A stretch of 64,000 nt of DNA from Macrocystis pyrifera (GCA_031763025.1 JASSKH010000010.1:13533427-13597426), one strand, 5' to 3'. Positions 24,329 through 32,382 are shown, numbered from the stretch's first letter. Notes: generated by a model from the sequence alone, not told the origin. Numbers and translations are program-made.

Positions 24329-27300
24329 TCCCCCGCGCTCCCCCGCGTTTCCCATCTCTACGCGTTTTGCTTTGTTCTCTTGCTATGCGCCCACACCGGC
24401 AGTCATCTACCGCCTCCTTTTCTCCTCCCGCATCGTTCGCCGTCCACTACACCGGGTCTGACCGCCATCGCCCCGGCTTCTCAGCAGCGCCTACTCGGCC
24501 ATCCACCGCCTTCCCGGGCCACAGGCCGTCTTCGTCTATGCCTTCGGCGCCGCCTCAACCCCGCTATCTGGAGCAGCGACCGAGTCACCATGGCGAGCAT
24601 CCCAGACGTGAGTTTTTTTAGACGTCTCTTTTTGGTGTCCGGGGGCCCCAACACACCAGACACTCACGCACGGGCGGGCGAGCGGCATGTGCGTATGGTG
24701 CGATCGCTCTACTCAATGTTCTGTGGGGGGGGATTTTGTTTTTTTTTTTTCACTCTTTTTTTGGTGCTCCAAAAGTCGTGCCCCACAATAATTGTGCAAG
24801 TAGTTTTTCCCCAAAAGCGTGTGCCTTGTGAAGGAGTTTCTCAAGCTTTTTATTTATCGGTCAAACTGCGCTCCCGTCTTGGGGAGAAACCACTCCGATT
24901 TTAAGTAGTTTGTCCTGAAAAAACGGGACTGCTGTCCTGAAAGTCGTCCTTCCTTCAGAAACCCCTAAACAATGGCTGGCTTGGTAATTTTGGTGTTGTC
25001 AACCGTCTGCGAGCAGCGTCAGTGAGCGCCCAGTAGTATGCACGCGTGGGTAGGGAGGATCATGCTGCGCCCCGTGCCGCACGGCTCCTTGGTCTCAACC
25101 ATTGTAACTCGGGATACCAACCATTTTATCATCCCACAAGCACGGAGTGGCCGTCACTTTTTCTCTCTTTCTTGCGGGGTATTCTCATCTCTTGCGGGGT
25201 ATTCTCACTTTCTTGCGGGGTATTCTCACTTCTTTGCCCTGATTTTTCGTCCGCTTTTTTTTTTGTTGCCGTCGTATATACGTGAGAAGAAGCCGTCGTA
25301 GTATGATGAAACTGTCGTACTTGGCGAAAAAGCCGTCGTCGCATACCTGGTCTCGTTTTCGACTCCTTTTTATTTCCCGTGTAAAGACCAGCAAGTATGG
25401 ACAGGGGAGGGGTCAAGTTTTGGACCGTCCTCACACGCGCACTTGACTTGACGTGACTTGGTCTCCATCGGGACATTTCTAATTAGACGATTTTTTGTTT
25501 TCCTGCGTATCCTCGTCCCGCCTTATCACCGCTGTTTTCTAACCTCCGCACCGCTCCTCTTCCCTTCCCTTCCGCTGTCCGTCTATCTCTCCCCCCCCCC
25601 CTTTTCCGCTTCCTTCTCCTCCCTTGCCCGATTATCTTCCCCCTCCCTTGACTCCTCGAAGGGGCTTCTAATGCGGGGGCGACGGCGACGGCCAGCATTC
25701 CCCTAGCGTGGGCGAACAGACCGACGACGGCCAGCGCTGTCACGTCCTACTACCCGAGGCCCACGGCGCCTCCGTCTCTGCCCACGGCACCGGCGCAATC
25801 CGGTTTTTCGGGGCCACGATCGAGTCCTAATGGTGCCCCTCGCTCTTATGGCGGCCCTCACTCCCATGGCGACCCTCGCCGACGTGAGTCTTTTTGAAGC
25901 GCACAATAATCCTTTTTTTTTGCGGGGAGGGGTGTATGTATTGACACGAACAGCGCGGCATGCATGGTGCGAAGAACGCGATATGGCACGGGTACACTTG
26001 GTTTTTCAACGTTGTCAGCCCCCTAAATATTTGCATGGGCGTGCATATTGACAAGCACGCGTGCTGTGCGATCGGTAGCTATGAATATTGTGTAAGTATA
26101 CCGCACCTCACGGTATGTTGGTCTTTCGAAGACGGGAATTTCTATTTTCTTCTTTTTTCGTTTGGTCTCTGGCCTTTTTTTGGCCGTGTTTGGAGGAATC
26201 CGTCGTGTACCGTATCGATATGACGCCCTTTTTCGTGAAACTGGCTAGCGACAGAAGTACACAACGTTTGCCCCAGAGCTCATGATGACGCTGTTGTTGA
26301 CGTCCGTTTTGTTTGTTCGTCTGCTATTCCGCTCTCGTTGTCTGTCGCCTGCCGCTTTTTGCTTCGCGCCATGCTTATCTCCCCCGCATGCGTCTTTTGT
26401 TTCCTGCAGTGCCTTACGGATGGGAAGAGAAGGTTGCCAGCACGGGACGAACGTTCTACGTGGACCACACGTGAGTCAGCAACTGGCAAAAATCCCCGTC
26501 TAATGTGAATGATAAATGCCTCCATTGTACGTACCGTAAAAGAGGGTTGGGCTTGCACAGAGGTGCGCTGGTTTTCTCGACAGCGGCAAGAGTGTTAAAG
26601 TCGAACATTTGTATTTTCGGAAGACTCTCGGCCAGATCTTTCCGGAAACACTTTACGCCTTCAAGTTACGATTGCAGTCCTGTTTTGGGGACGTTTCACT
26701 CAAATTTTAGGTATTACAGGGGTCCGTAGTTAGTAGGACCTATGGTATACATAAAAACCTATATATTTACCTATTTTTACTGACAATATTTGGTCCTATT
26801 TACTGTGGACCTCCGTAATAAGTAAGTTTGTCCCCAAAACGGGACTGCAGTCCTAAAAGGGTTGGCGTTATTCGGTATCGGCAACATTTTCCGTTCTTGA
26901 AAAAATCGCGTGCTGAAAATGATCACACACCCGCGCGCGATTTTTTTACGCTCTTTACGGCGTTTCAGGCCAACCAAACAAAGTGACCTCTATACATACT
27001 TCGTCGTGTATAACCTACTGATGCTTTCGCTGCTACGAGCACGCGAAGAGGCTTTGGACTCTGGTTGTTCGCTCGTGGAGAATGAATGCTGTGCGCGATT
27101 TTTATCCGCAGCAAGCAGCAAGCAAGTATCCGACATACCCGCCGCATGATCATCCCTGCCCACACGGGAAACTCGGGGGTGTTATCTGGTACCCAGGATG
27201 CAACCTGACGGCCACAGACAGGACCGTTGAGAACGTTGTGTGTGTTTTTTTCCGTGGTCGTCGCGAGTTATCGCACACACGCCGCACATGTATACCCCCG

Positions 27301-28775
27301 CCATGGATGGTGACATTTCGTTGGTGCGCCCTTCGCCGAGTCCAGTTTTCGAGCGTTCCTACGAGTCGGGGTCAGGCTTTTTAAGACGGTACTTCGGTCG
27401 ACCACCCCATTGACGCGATGAGATAGGGATGGTGCCTTGTTGACTCGCTTGCCCAATAATGAGCGCCACTTTTCTTGGTTTACCTTTGTAAGATTTACAG
27501 CAGTACAGTACACGACGTGTTGAACTATTTAGGAAATCCACAATTTCAGGCTTTGGAGTTTGTTTTTTTTTTAATTTAATTTTTATTTTTTACAGTTGTT
27601 TCATACAATTGTGCTCAGGGAGGAAAGCTGCTCTAAATCCTGTCACTGTGTCCCTATATATAAGGTACGTTCGAATTAAATAATAATATGCAATGCTCTT
27701 TATAATTTGAGACAGAGTGGTACGGCTCATCAGGGTAGGATAGGTATCAGGATAATGCCTTGGTCGCCTTTTAGCCCGTTTAGGGAAAACTGTGTGCTGC
27801 TTATGCACAGTCCCGTTCTGGGGGACCAACCACTCTAATTCTAAGTAGTTATGCCTTTAAACGGGACTGCAGTCGTAAACGGGTTGAGAGCCTGTGCCCA
27901 ACATTGGCGTCAGAGGCGTTCTACGACAAGAGGTTCACCCTATAATTTTTTTCTGAGGCTCCTCACTTGACCTTAAGGAGCTCCATACCTCACCCGAAAA
28001 CCGACTTCAGCGAAAATCAAATTGCGTTCCAATGAATACTGCCCTGGACCAAGTATGCAAAAACGTCATTTTTCGAAACAAGATTTTGGCATTGCGACTA
28101 TTTTGGGTTTTTAAGGAGCCCCGGCATTCAGAAACCGTTTTGGCGGAAATGTGCTACCTGCATCGTAACGCGTCGTCAACGCAAGCCGCGAGCCTTAGCC
28201 TGACAGTGCAGGAAATTCTTAACTGCTGTCGCGTCTTGCGTACTATCTCGAGGCCTCGGCGGGTCCTCCGCGAGCCGGCCTCCACGCGTACTGCATCATT
28301 AGCGGTTACGATCCTCCTCACTCAACCGATTTAAAAAAGAGTGAGCCGGTGGCGTCATCCGTCGAGGCCAGGAGTGATCTTCTCGCATTGGCTCGCCGTG
28401 TTTACGCCGCGGTCACGATACATGTGGACCATCTGGCTCGCCGTTTGAGCCGTATATTTACCTGGGCTCTTCACGGGCCATGAGCCCAACCCGCGGATTG
28501 GGTCAGAAAGTTTTCGAAATTTCACGGGTCGGGTTGGGTTGGGTCGGATCCGGTTGGGCCTTGTCGGGTCAGATTATCGCGGATCGGGTCCGGTCACCGT
28601 TACCCGACCCGACCCTACGTGGCCCGCGAGGTTTGACCCGACGCGTGAACAGCCCTGGTGCTTAACGGTACATGGAGCGGAGCATCTCCATGGCCCCTTG
28701 ACTTTCTGTTTCGCCTCCCCATTTTTTTTTTTTTTTAAATGTTTTCGTGCGCGCAGGACGAAAACAACAAGCTGG
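8234..28775 (+). CDS. Gene 1: C2 domain / Pro-rich linker / WW domain protein
   Basis: Ten exons with matching phases give an open 382-residue N-terminal part. Residues 6-130 form a C2 domain, a lipid/Ca2+-binding fold. Landmarks are the ILLTAVEARNLKNVQ first strand, GKQDPYLKLWVG around the Asp of the first loop, ATWGESFKFSV and YRLYDPNGRDAGEILL. Residues 130-355 are a flexible linker rich in Pro, Ser, Gly and His. Residues 356-382 form a WW domain (LPYGWEEKV, then TFYVDH, then TTKTTSW) with tryptophans at 360 and 382; WW domains bind proline-rich peptides. The ATG has an in-frame TGA 21 bases upstream. C2 plus WW recalls Nedd4-type ligases, but no HECT domain is seen. Introns reach 7.5 kb and are filled with repeats. 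The 3' end is unresolved. Confidence 0.82.
8845..8953. mobile_element. MITE-A copy
   Basis: A palindromic element from 'tattacgggggaacatag' to 'gacccccgtaata'. TA at each end fits a TA target duplication. Confidence 0.85.
9215..9270 (+). mobile_element. SINE-2 fragment
   Basis: Holds the 'accctgggctgggtgat' head and a degraded A-box ('cagctcagtatgtatgacc'). Confidence 0.6.
9687..10030 (+). mobile_element. SINE-1 (tRNA-derived), full-length copy
   Basis: The head carries an RNA polymerase III A-box-like segment (TGGCTTGGTAGGTGG) and a B-box (GGGTTCAAGTCTCACC). The body 'gacgagcagtgggaatgctg' follows, and the tail is A-rich with CAAA repeats. Five further copies lie at 20750, 52224, 52884, 56183 and 57014. 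A tRNA-like head, conserved body and A-rich tail define a tRNA-derived SINE, which moves with LINE enzymes. Confidence 0.85.
9951..10284 (+). repeat. Tandem duplication of SINE-1 tail, 2 x ~167 bp
   Basis: Unit 1 (9951-10115) and unit 2 (10116-10284) both run from 'gggtaaaatctcctacgag' through the A-rich tail to 'gtaccgtaacgcgcggtctc'. They are nearly identical, so this is a recent duplication that includes flanking DNA. Confidence 0.85.
10288..10500 (+). mobile_element. SINE-2 copy lacking its head
   Basis: Begins at 'ttcgcatttggcgtcatcgg' and carries the B-box 'gggttcgaatcgca'. It then has the conserved 'ccccaggtaccgaaacgaag' and 'caaagatcccgccgttcag' blocks. Confidence 0.7.
10935..11180 (+). 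mobile_element. SINE-2 copy
   Basis: An A-box-like 'tagctcagtaggtaatacc' and a B-box 'cgggttcgaatctcac' are spaced as in a tRNA. The family body 'cgaagcgggtaggtcagcgt' follows. The acceptor-stem halves do not pair, so it is not a functional tRNA. Confidence 0.75.
11325..11465 (+). mobile_element. SINE-2 unit junction
   Basis: Holds the 3' block 'gacgccccaaagatcccgc' and then the next unit's head 'attaccctgggctgggtaat', with an A-box at about 11430. A C-run and a long A-run (from about 11490) follow. Confidence 0.65.
11940..12290 (-). mobile_element. SINE-2, one full unit plus start of the next
   Basis: On the minus strand the full unit runs from the 'accctgggctgggtgatcc' head through the A-box 'agctcagtaggtaaagcc' and B-box 'cgggctcgaatctcac'. 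It ends in the 'gccgttcagaggagg' block, then a second head and A-box follow directly. This shows the family exists as tandem units of about 300 bp. Confidence 0.75.
12832..12924. mobile_element. MITE-B copy
   Basis: A palindrome of about 92 bp. The arms contain 'gtaccgcagtcccg' with 'ggggacaaac' on the left, and their complement on the right, followed by 'acggtt'. Confidence 0.8.
13096..13204. mobile_element. MITE-A copy
   Basis: Runs from 'tatcacgggggtccatag' to 'ggacccccgtaata'. TA flanks both ends. Confidence 0.85.
13542..13629. mobile_element. MITE-B copy
   Basis: Left arm 'aggactgcagtcccgttttg'; right arm diverged ('gcccaaaatgagactcaag'). It ends near 'taaaagggtc'. Confidence 0.75.
14132..14740 (+). 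other. Coiled-coil-like open frame in intron 1
   Basis: A 202-codon open frame whose middle (about 14230-14510) is rich in Glu, Arg and Ala with heptad-like spacing, for example RQSAESLTEERKLSLEIEER. From about 14500 a neighbouring frame is more protein-like (ETRAALVAALAAEEGRRW). The change lies close to a run of four G, so the true frame may shift. No splice sites tie it to gene 1. It could be a retained host exon, a decayed gene or element coding sequence. No family is recognised. Confidence 0.3.
15022..15136 (+). repeat. Small tandem repeat, 2 x ~60 bp
   Basis: Two copies of 'ttttctataggttttctggc'-type sequence are each followed by a 'gggc.gtgtaa' block. Confidence 0.6.
15785..15913 (+). 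CDS. Gene 1 exon 2 (C2 core)
   Basis: Encodes MIGKQDPYLKLWVG, then a Lys/Thr/Val-rich strand, then ATWGESFKFSVE. These are the Asp-containing loop and central strands of a C2 domain. The acceptor is tgcacag|ATG in phase 0. The best donor is GAG|gcgagt, a GC-type donor; no GT donor keeps the frame nearby. Confidence 0.85.
16013..16126. mobile_element. MITE-A copy in gene 1 intron 2
   Basis: Runs from 'ctacgggggggggcatag' to 'catggccccctgtagtag'. The ends are more diverged than in other copies. Confidence 0.75.
16757..16839 (+). CDS. Gene 1 exon 3 (C2)
   Basis: Encodes AEEYLYFKVKNKN and then ITDTKTIGSGKVAI, the C2 strand usually seen as 'l.i.V.d.d...D..IG'. The acceptor is ttgcag|GCG and the donor GA|gtgaga in phase 2. 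An acceptor 9 bases upstream would add three residues in frame. Confidence 0.85.
17249..17278 (+). repeat. Poly(T) run of about 30
   Basis: A T homopolymer in gene 1 intron 3. It could be an old retroposon tail in reverse orientation; no body is recognised beside it. Confidence 0.6.
17790..17962 (-). mobile_element. Repeat C copy with C18 end
   Basis: Matches 6655-6826, including 'gagcgcccaactgttggagg' and 'gcatccgtctcgaaaggga'. It ends 'atgagtacg' plus about 18 C. It lies 58 bases before gene 1 exon 4. Confidence 0.8.
18020..18166 (+). CDS. Gene 1 exon 4 (C2 end, linker start)
   Basis: Encodes TFGPTMERKWYRLYDPNGRD and AGEILLEARL, the last strands of the C2 domain, then a charged linker. 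The acceptor is ctcaag|G in phase 2 and the donor CTCAA|gtgaga in phase 2. The direct join to exon 3 keeps the frame. Confidence 0.85.
18505..18606 (+). CDS. Gene 1 exon 5 (linker)
   Basis: A strong pyrimidine tract ends tttttcag|C and completes the phase-2 codon from exon 4 as Asn. Encodes NHPSEKNPDSSGIVDGLIRP and HPDPSTDIQAEIQ. The donor AAAA|gtttgt in phase 2 is chosen because it fits exon 6; a donor 4 bases later in phase 0 is an alternative. Confidence 0.6.
19776..19881 (+). CDS. Gene 1 exon 6 (linker)
   Basis: Encodes ASAGRGAPSGGPTAPMAW and then RTAGAHSSTRQHYSTNP. The acceptor is gcggcag|T, joining exon 5 in phase 2, and the donor is CCG|gtgagg in phase 0. A second AG 11 bases downstream (exon from 19787) would need a phase-1 partner. 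Confidence 0.6.
20228..20545 (+). mobile_element. Repeat D copy with G-tract of about 40
   Basis: The G homopolymer is followed by 'gtactcgatatcatgcatgg', then 'tgccgggacggagc', 'cttgcaccaagcgcgaagcg' and 'tggccacttccagagacag'. Other copies are at 29699, 32095, 32383 and 33308. Confidence 0.8.
20750..21062 (+). mobile_element. SINE-1 full-length copy
   Basis: Has the A-box segment, the B-box GGGTTCGAGTCTCACC, the body and an A-rich tail. It is near-identical to 9687-10000 except for small indels. Confidence 0.85.
21270..22180 (+). repeat. Diverged tandem repeats, TAC-rich, about 4 units
   Basis: Units of about 190-260 bp each start 'cggtac.atg.gttgggggcat' or a variant, near 21297, 21503, 21690 and 21941. 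They pass through 'actacgcagatagatgtact', 'gtagaagcagcatg' and a TACCTGGTA site. The last full units are most alike. No protein reading is conserved between units. Confidence 0.7.
23262..23402 (+). mobile_element. Repeat C copy, G-tract first
   Basis: Begins 'gggggggcgtactcatttg', then the 'ttgaccattgcccacgcatc' and 'gacggagcacagttcc' core, and ends near 'gcactcattacg'. Confidence 0.75.
24103..24217. mobile_element. MITE-A copy
   Basis: Runs from 'tattgcggaggaccgtag' to 'gtcctccgtaata'. It lies close upstream of gene 1 exon 7. Confidence 0.8.
24300..24327 (+). repeat. Poly(C) run of about 27
   Basis: A C homopolymer about 75 bases before exon 7; it could extend the pyrimidine tract of that acceptor. 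Confidence 0.7.
24403..24607 (+). CDS. Gene 1 exon 7 (Pro/Ser/His linker)
   Basis: Encodes a low-complexity stretch with SAAPTRPSTAFPGHRP and MPSAPPQPRYLEQRP, ending HHGEHPRR. The acceptor is ccggcag|TCA in phase 0 and the donor AGAC|gtgagt in phase 1. Its last residues resemble the end of exon 8. Confidence 0.7.
24862..24950. mobile_element. MITE-B copy
   Basis: Arms 'actgcgctcccgtcttgggg' and 'aaaaacgggactgctgtcct', with an interior 'aaaccactccga' and its complement. Confidence 0.65.
25163..25232 (+). repeat. Short tandem repeat, 3 x ~22 bp
   Basis: Three copies of 'cttgcggggtattctca'. Confidence 0.8.
25662..25883 (+). CDS. Gene 1 exon 8 (Pro/Ser/Gly linker)
   Basis: After a long pyrimidine tract (25555-25658) and ctcgaag|GG, the frame stays open for 73 codons. 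It includes SYYPRPTAPPSLPTAP and SYGGPHSHGDPRR. The donor is CGAC|gtgagt in phase 1, so the exon is symmetrical (1-1) and could be skipped without shifting the frame. The acceptor AAG is less usual than CAG. Confidence 0.65.
26410..26470 (+). CDS. Gene 1 exon 9 (WW domain, first part)
   Basis: Joined to exon 8 it reads L-PYGWEEKVASTG-RTFYVDH. This holds the first WW tryptophan and the central aromatic pair FY. The acceptor is tcctgcag|TG (phase 1) and the donor CACAC|gtgagt (phase 2). Confidence 0.9.
26668..26864. mobile_element. MITE-B split by MITE-A
   Basis: The left MITE-B arm (26668-26711, 'attgcagtcctgttttgggg') and the right arm (26821-26864, 'tgtccccaaaacgggactgc') are separated by one complete MITE-A. 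This is a direct record of a later insertion. Confidence 0.85.
26712..26820. mobile_element. MITE-A copy nested in MITE-B
   Basis: Runs from 'tattacaggggtccgtag' to 'ggacctccgtaata'. It interrupts MITE-B at a TA. Confidence 0.85.
27803..27886. mobile_element. MITE-B copy
   Basis: Left arm 'tgcacagtcccgttctgggg'; right arm 'aaacgggactgcagtcgtaa', then 'cgggttg'. Confidence 0.7.
28480..28660. repeat. GGGTCGGGT-rich palindromic repeat
   Basis: The left half is rich in 'gggtcgggttgggt' and the right half in 'acccgacccgaccc', so it can fold. A related copy is at 38935-39055. It lies about 95 bp before gene 1 exon 10. Confidence 0.65.
28757..28775 (+). CDS. Gene 1 exon 10 (WW end, 19-nt microexon)
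   Basis: The acceptor gcgcag|G completes the phase-2 codon as Thr, then ACG AAA ACA ACA AGC TGG encodes TKTTSW, the second WW tryptophan. Directly after TGG stands a strong donor, gtaaga, giving a 19-nt exon. If this donor is not used the frame continues VRPGEMSHRVTR and stops at 28815. That adds the Pro of the canonical W-x-x-P ending. Both readings are plausible. Confidence 0.75.
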
Positions 28776-29315
28776 GTAAGACCTGGCGAAATGTCACACC
28801 GCGTGACTCGCTGACGTTTGATCAGCGCGTGCGCGTATCTACCAAAGAAAGTGGGGTGTGCTATGTGCGTTCGCCTGCAACAGATGGCGGGGGCCCTTGC
28901 CGTGATAACCCTCACGCAACCCACGTGGTAGTGCCAGTCATAACTTTCGACTTGCAAAGTTGCCAAGAGGAGCCAGCGTTCGAGTGTCGTGATCCCGCAG
29001 TGACCATGGTTGGCAGTGACCATGGTTGGATATACCAGCCGCGTTCGCGAGCGGGGCGGCGGGGGGGGGAGGGGATCCCGCCGAAGATTTAGTTTTGTTT
29101 TTGGACATTTCCATGTTTTTAGGAATCGTTGCCTTGTCCATGAAGTAAAAGCGGCAGTCAGCACCAACACTGCGTCAGTCGCTTGTTGTGTCACATGACC
29201 GTGTGACATGGTGAAAAAAAAAGTGGCAGAGGTGGATCAAGCGGGGGGAGCGCGCTTGTATCCCTCCACCTGGGGGTGAATAAAATAGGTAAACACTGCT
29301 CTTGTGTGCGTGCAG

Positions 29316-29366
29316 TCCCGGGACGTTCGCTCTTGTCGTCGTTGGGCCTCTCTGGTCGATCGCGGA
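29316..29366 (+). CDS. Candidate gene 1 exon 11
   Basis: An open 17-codon segment lies between gcgtgcag|TCC and CGCGGA|gtaagta, in phase 0-0 and compatible with exon 10. It encodes SRDVRSCRRWASLVDRG. The splice signals are good but no domain is recognised, so the support is only positional. Confidence 0.3.
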
Positions 29367-29476
29367 GTAAGTAACCATGGCTTTTCGTTGCTGCGGGCGG
29401 ACTCCATAGTTTTTATCTGGTTCGCGTTCGGACCGCGCGTTTGCAACGATGTGTGTTCGACCGCATTGACCGTTGT

Positions 29477-29592
29477 CTGGACTGTAGTCCCGTTTTGGGG
29501 ACAAACGGCTTTTCATTTTGATTTTGGGGATCAATTACTTGGAAGGAATTTGATTGGTTTGTCCCCAAAACGGAACTTGCAACACTAAAATG
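29477..29592. mobile_element. MITE-B copy with enlarged centre
   Basis: Left arm 'ggactgtagtcccgttttgg'; right arm 'tttgtccccaaaacggaact'. The centre is about 30 bp longer than in other copies. Confidence 0.75.
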
Positions 29593-29698
29593 GCCCAAGG
29601 GGTAAATGTGTATGCCTGCCAAGATGAGTGTTGAGTGAGGGAGAAATTCGATCTCGCAGCTGAGGTGTTTTTTTTTGTCCCGTTTTGTTACAAAACAA

Positions 29699-29822
29699 AT
29701 GAAGCCCCCCCCCCCCCCCCCCCCCGACTTGTTTTGTAGGGATGCGAGAGTCTATGGTCATACGACTACGGCCATGCATGAGATCGAGTACATCTTTCCT
29801 AGCGAGTACACCCCCCCCCCCA
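29699..29822 (-). mobile_element. Repeat D fragment between C-tracts
   Basis: A C-run at about 29705-29725, then 'tagggatgcgagagtctatg', 'catacgactacggccatgca' and 'gagtacacccccccc'. This is the terminal part of repeat D. Confidence 0.65.
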
Positions 29823-30094
29823 CACACACTTGTTTTGTTGTTGATTGTATAAATAAGCCCCCCGGCAAAGTTGGTTTTGTCGTAGGAAGAAGGCAAAACA
29901 CCGCCCGTGATTTGCTCTCTAGTTGTTAGTAGTTACTACCTACGGTAGTGTTTACGACCCCCCGTAGGAGTGTGTAAGGATGCAGCCCCAGCGTCAACGT
30001 AAGTAGGATAACTCAAGCGTGGGCCTCGTCTTGAGCTACCTAAAACGCAGGCACAACATCATCATCGTACCCACCCCCCTCTGATGAGCGGTAG

Positions 30095-30183
30095 ATGCGT
30101 AACCTTCGATGTAATCGACCAGATTACACTGCTGTTCCGCGTGATGCTCGAGGATTGGGTCGATTCTGCGTCCCTGATGAACA
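30095..30183 (+). other. Possible exon, frame ambiguous
   Basis: From the acceptor-like gaccag at about 30122 to the donor AACAG|gtacgg (30183), two frames are open. One reads ITLLFRVMLEDWVDSASL, the other YTAVPRDARGLGRFCVPDEQ. Either could belong to gene 1; neither shows a recognised domain. Confidence 0.2.
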
Positions 30184-30639
30184 GGTACGGTTGAGAGCAA
30201 GAACCCACCCACGGCTGTGCGTGGGGGGGGAGTCGGGCCGTAACGTGTGTTTCGGGACCATAACCTTTGTGTGCATGCGCAGCATGTTGTGGTTTCTCCT
30301 GTACGAATCTAGAGGAGTCATCTTATTCAAGTATCAAATACCTGGTATTAAGTTTCTTTTTTTTTTTTCCGTACGTACGTGGGCGTTTTTGGTACGGTAA
30401 TTCTAGGATCTCTGATGTTTAGAGATAATCTCCCCCCCTTGACTTGCTCATTTTTCCCTTCGTGAATGCCAGGAGAAACGGGAAGGAAGAAATAGATGAA
30501 ACATAGTAAATTTTAAAATCCCAACCAGGTCTGCAAGCATAGGGGACGCAGGGCAGACAAACATCCTGTCGGTCCTCTTGATGGGTGGCATCGTCGTCTG
30601 GACGTTTCGGACCTCCGCCCGATTCCGGCCCATGGAGCC

Positions 30640-31560
30640 ATGTTGCCGAGCATATTAAGGACCTTTTCGAGGGTACTCGGCGGTGTTAACCTAGAAGAGC
30701 TCCCGCCCTCGTATGCGCTGACTGGAACGACTCACGGAGGGTCTCGTAGCCATACCATCTGCACTGACTGCGGTAGACACCTTGGATGCGGACAAAGTTG
30801 CTGTGCTCAGGCACGTGCATGCACACGTATGCCGATGCGTCGCGACATCAATCAACAATACCCACAGCTGGTGCCGTGCGCTTGAACGGTCTGCCCTGTC
30901 TACCGTATCGACGAAAAACGTTTGACTCTCGGGAACAGTGCGCTGTCTCTTGTCACTCCGCGCACAGTCCGTCGCCACGACACGTCTTTAGTCGACCGCT
31001 ACAACGAAACAAGTTGCCGTCCCATGGAACTCAGCACAATATACCACGGCTCGCAGCGTACAACTTAACCCTCCCCAACTTGTTGCTTGGTGTCCTCCCC
31101 AAATTCTGCTGTGTGGTAGTCTTGAAAGAATCCTCCCCGGTTTCACTACGTGCAGACCTCCTTGATCAAGCATGGTGCCAAATGATGATGGTCTCTCGAA
31201 ACCCCCGACGCCACTATGGCACAGTAGTGTCCCCTTCCACTGACTGCGATTTTTCTTTCATTTCATCGTCACGGGCCCTCGGGACCAACCACGAGGTTTT
31301 TCGTTTCCATCGACATGGGGCTTTGGAACGGGCTTAACGTGAGGATTGACGACCCGCCCCCCGCTGTCTTCAAATGCGGATCCCTGTTTATCTGCTTCAC
31401 GAGGTTCTCCTCCCGATTTTTCTGCGTATGAGTGCCATCGCTGCCATGCTGTCTTTGGCGACGACGCCACCCTTCAATTCGGACCGCGAACCTCCAACGA
31501 CGCTCCTACCCTCCGCATTTTTTTCTTATTTTTGCTGTCGAGAGCCCCGTTGTAGGGCTG
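30640..31560 (+). other. Decayed coding-like region, unclassified
   Basis: Several frames show short protein-like stretches, for example AIPSALTAVDTLDADKVAVL on the + strand near 30750-30800 and a Cys-x2-Cys segment (AYECHRCHAVFGDDATLQF) near 31425-31480. They do not form one gene. An old mobile element is the likeliest source, but no diagnostic domain is present. Confidence 0.25.
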
Positions 31561-32094
31561 CTGCCGCCGCGAGGAGCACTTCGCATGCTGCTGTCGATCG
31601 CGGCTTTGGCAACGAACTGTGGTGACGCCCCGAGGTGACACAACCCCCCCCTTTCCCCCCCCTCCCTGCTCGTGATGCTGCGGTTATCGATACTAGTCTA
31701 TGGAGATCTGGGGGTTTCCATTGTGTGACGAGGTACGAGGTATTTTCTCTCTGAGAGGCGCCAGGATGCTTCGTTCTCAGGGTGAGGCTTGCTCTACGGA
31801 GCAGTCGCTGATGATAATACGATACGACCAAGGCTTTAATAGAAAATATAATTATGCAAACACCCTCCCCCCTAGGTTGGGTTGGCGTCGGTTGGCAACG
31901 ACACTATAAAACATGCCGCTCGCTACGTGAGCTAGACAACCAGGGTACCGTTTTTTTTCTTGATCGGTCACAGCTGGCGATCGAGTTGAATATATTTGTG
32001 CGGGGTGGAGTACCTTCACTCCATACAAGGGGGACGATCGTGTCACGTACCAGGTAGTGTGTTTACGGTAAGGCTCCCGCGGAGCAATTGCGTA

Positions 32095-32372
32095 GTACCC
32101 TCATTGCTGTCTCTGGAAGTGGCCACACCGGAAAATAAATGTACTCATTGAAGTTGTCATCCATGTGCAAGTCCGCCTCAGAAACGGTTCTTAGTAGGAT
32201 GCGGGTCACCCTTCATGCGACTCGCCGAGCACTTCACGGCGCTTCGCGCTTGGTGCAAGCAATATCTGCCTGGTCGGCGAGCACCCAACGTGCTCCGTCC
32301 CGGCACTGTAGGGATGCGTGGGCCTATGGTCATACAACTACAGCTATGCAATATATCGAGTACACCCCACCC
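32095..32372 (-). mobile_element. Repeat D copy
   Basis: Reverse orientation: 'ggaagtggccacaccggaaa' at the left, then the 'acttcacggcgcttcgcgct' block, ending 'gagtacacccc'. It stands in tandem with the next copy. Confidence 0.8.
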
Positions 32373-32382
32373 ACCCCCTAGT

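Larger units (their letters stand above)
19882..24402 (+). other. Gene 1 intron 6, 4.5 kb, repeat-rich
   Basis: Contains repeat D with a G-tract of about 40 (20228), SINE-1 (20750), the TAC-rich tandem block (21270-22180), repeat C (23262) and MITE-A (24103). The stretch 22300-23200 shows no gene I can support. Confidence 0.65.

Noticed and set aside
31423-31480. Zinc-finger-like C-x2-C-x3-F-x5-L segment
   Set aside because: The histidine pair of a C2H2 finger is missing, and the flanking frame is not continuous with a supported gene.
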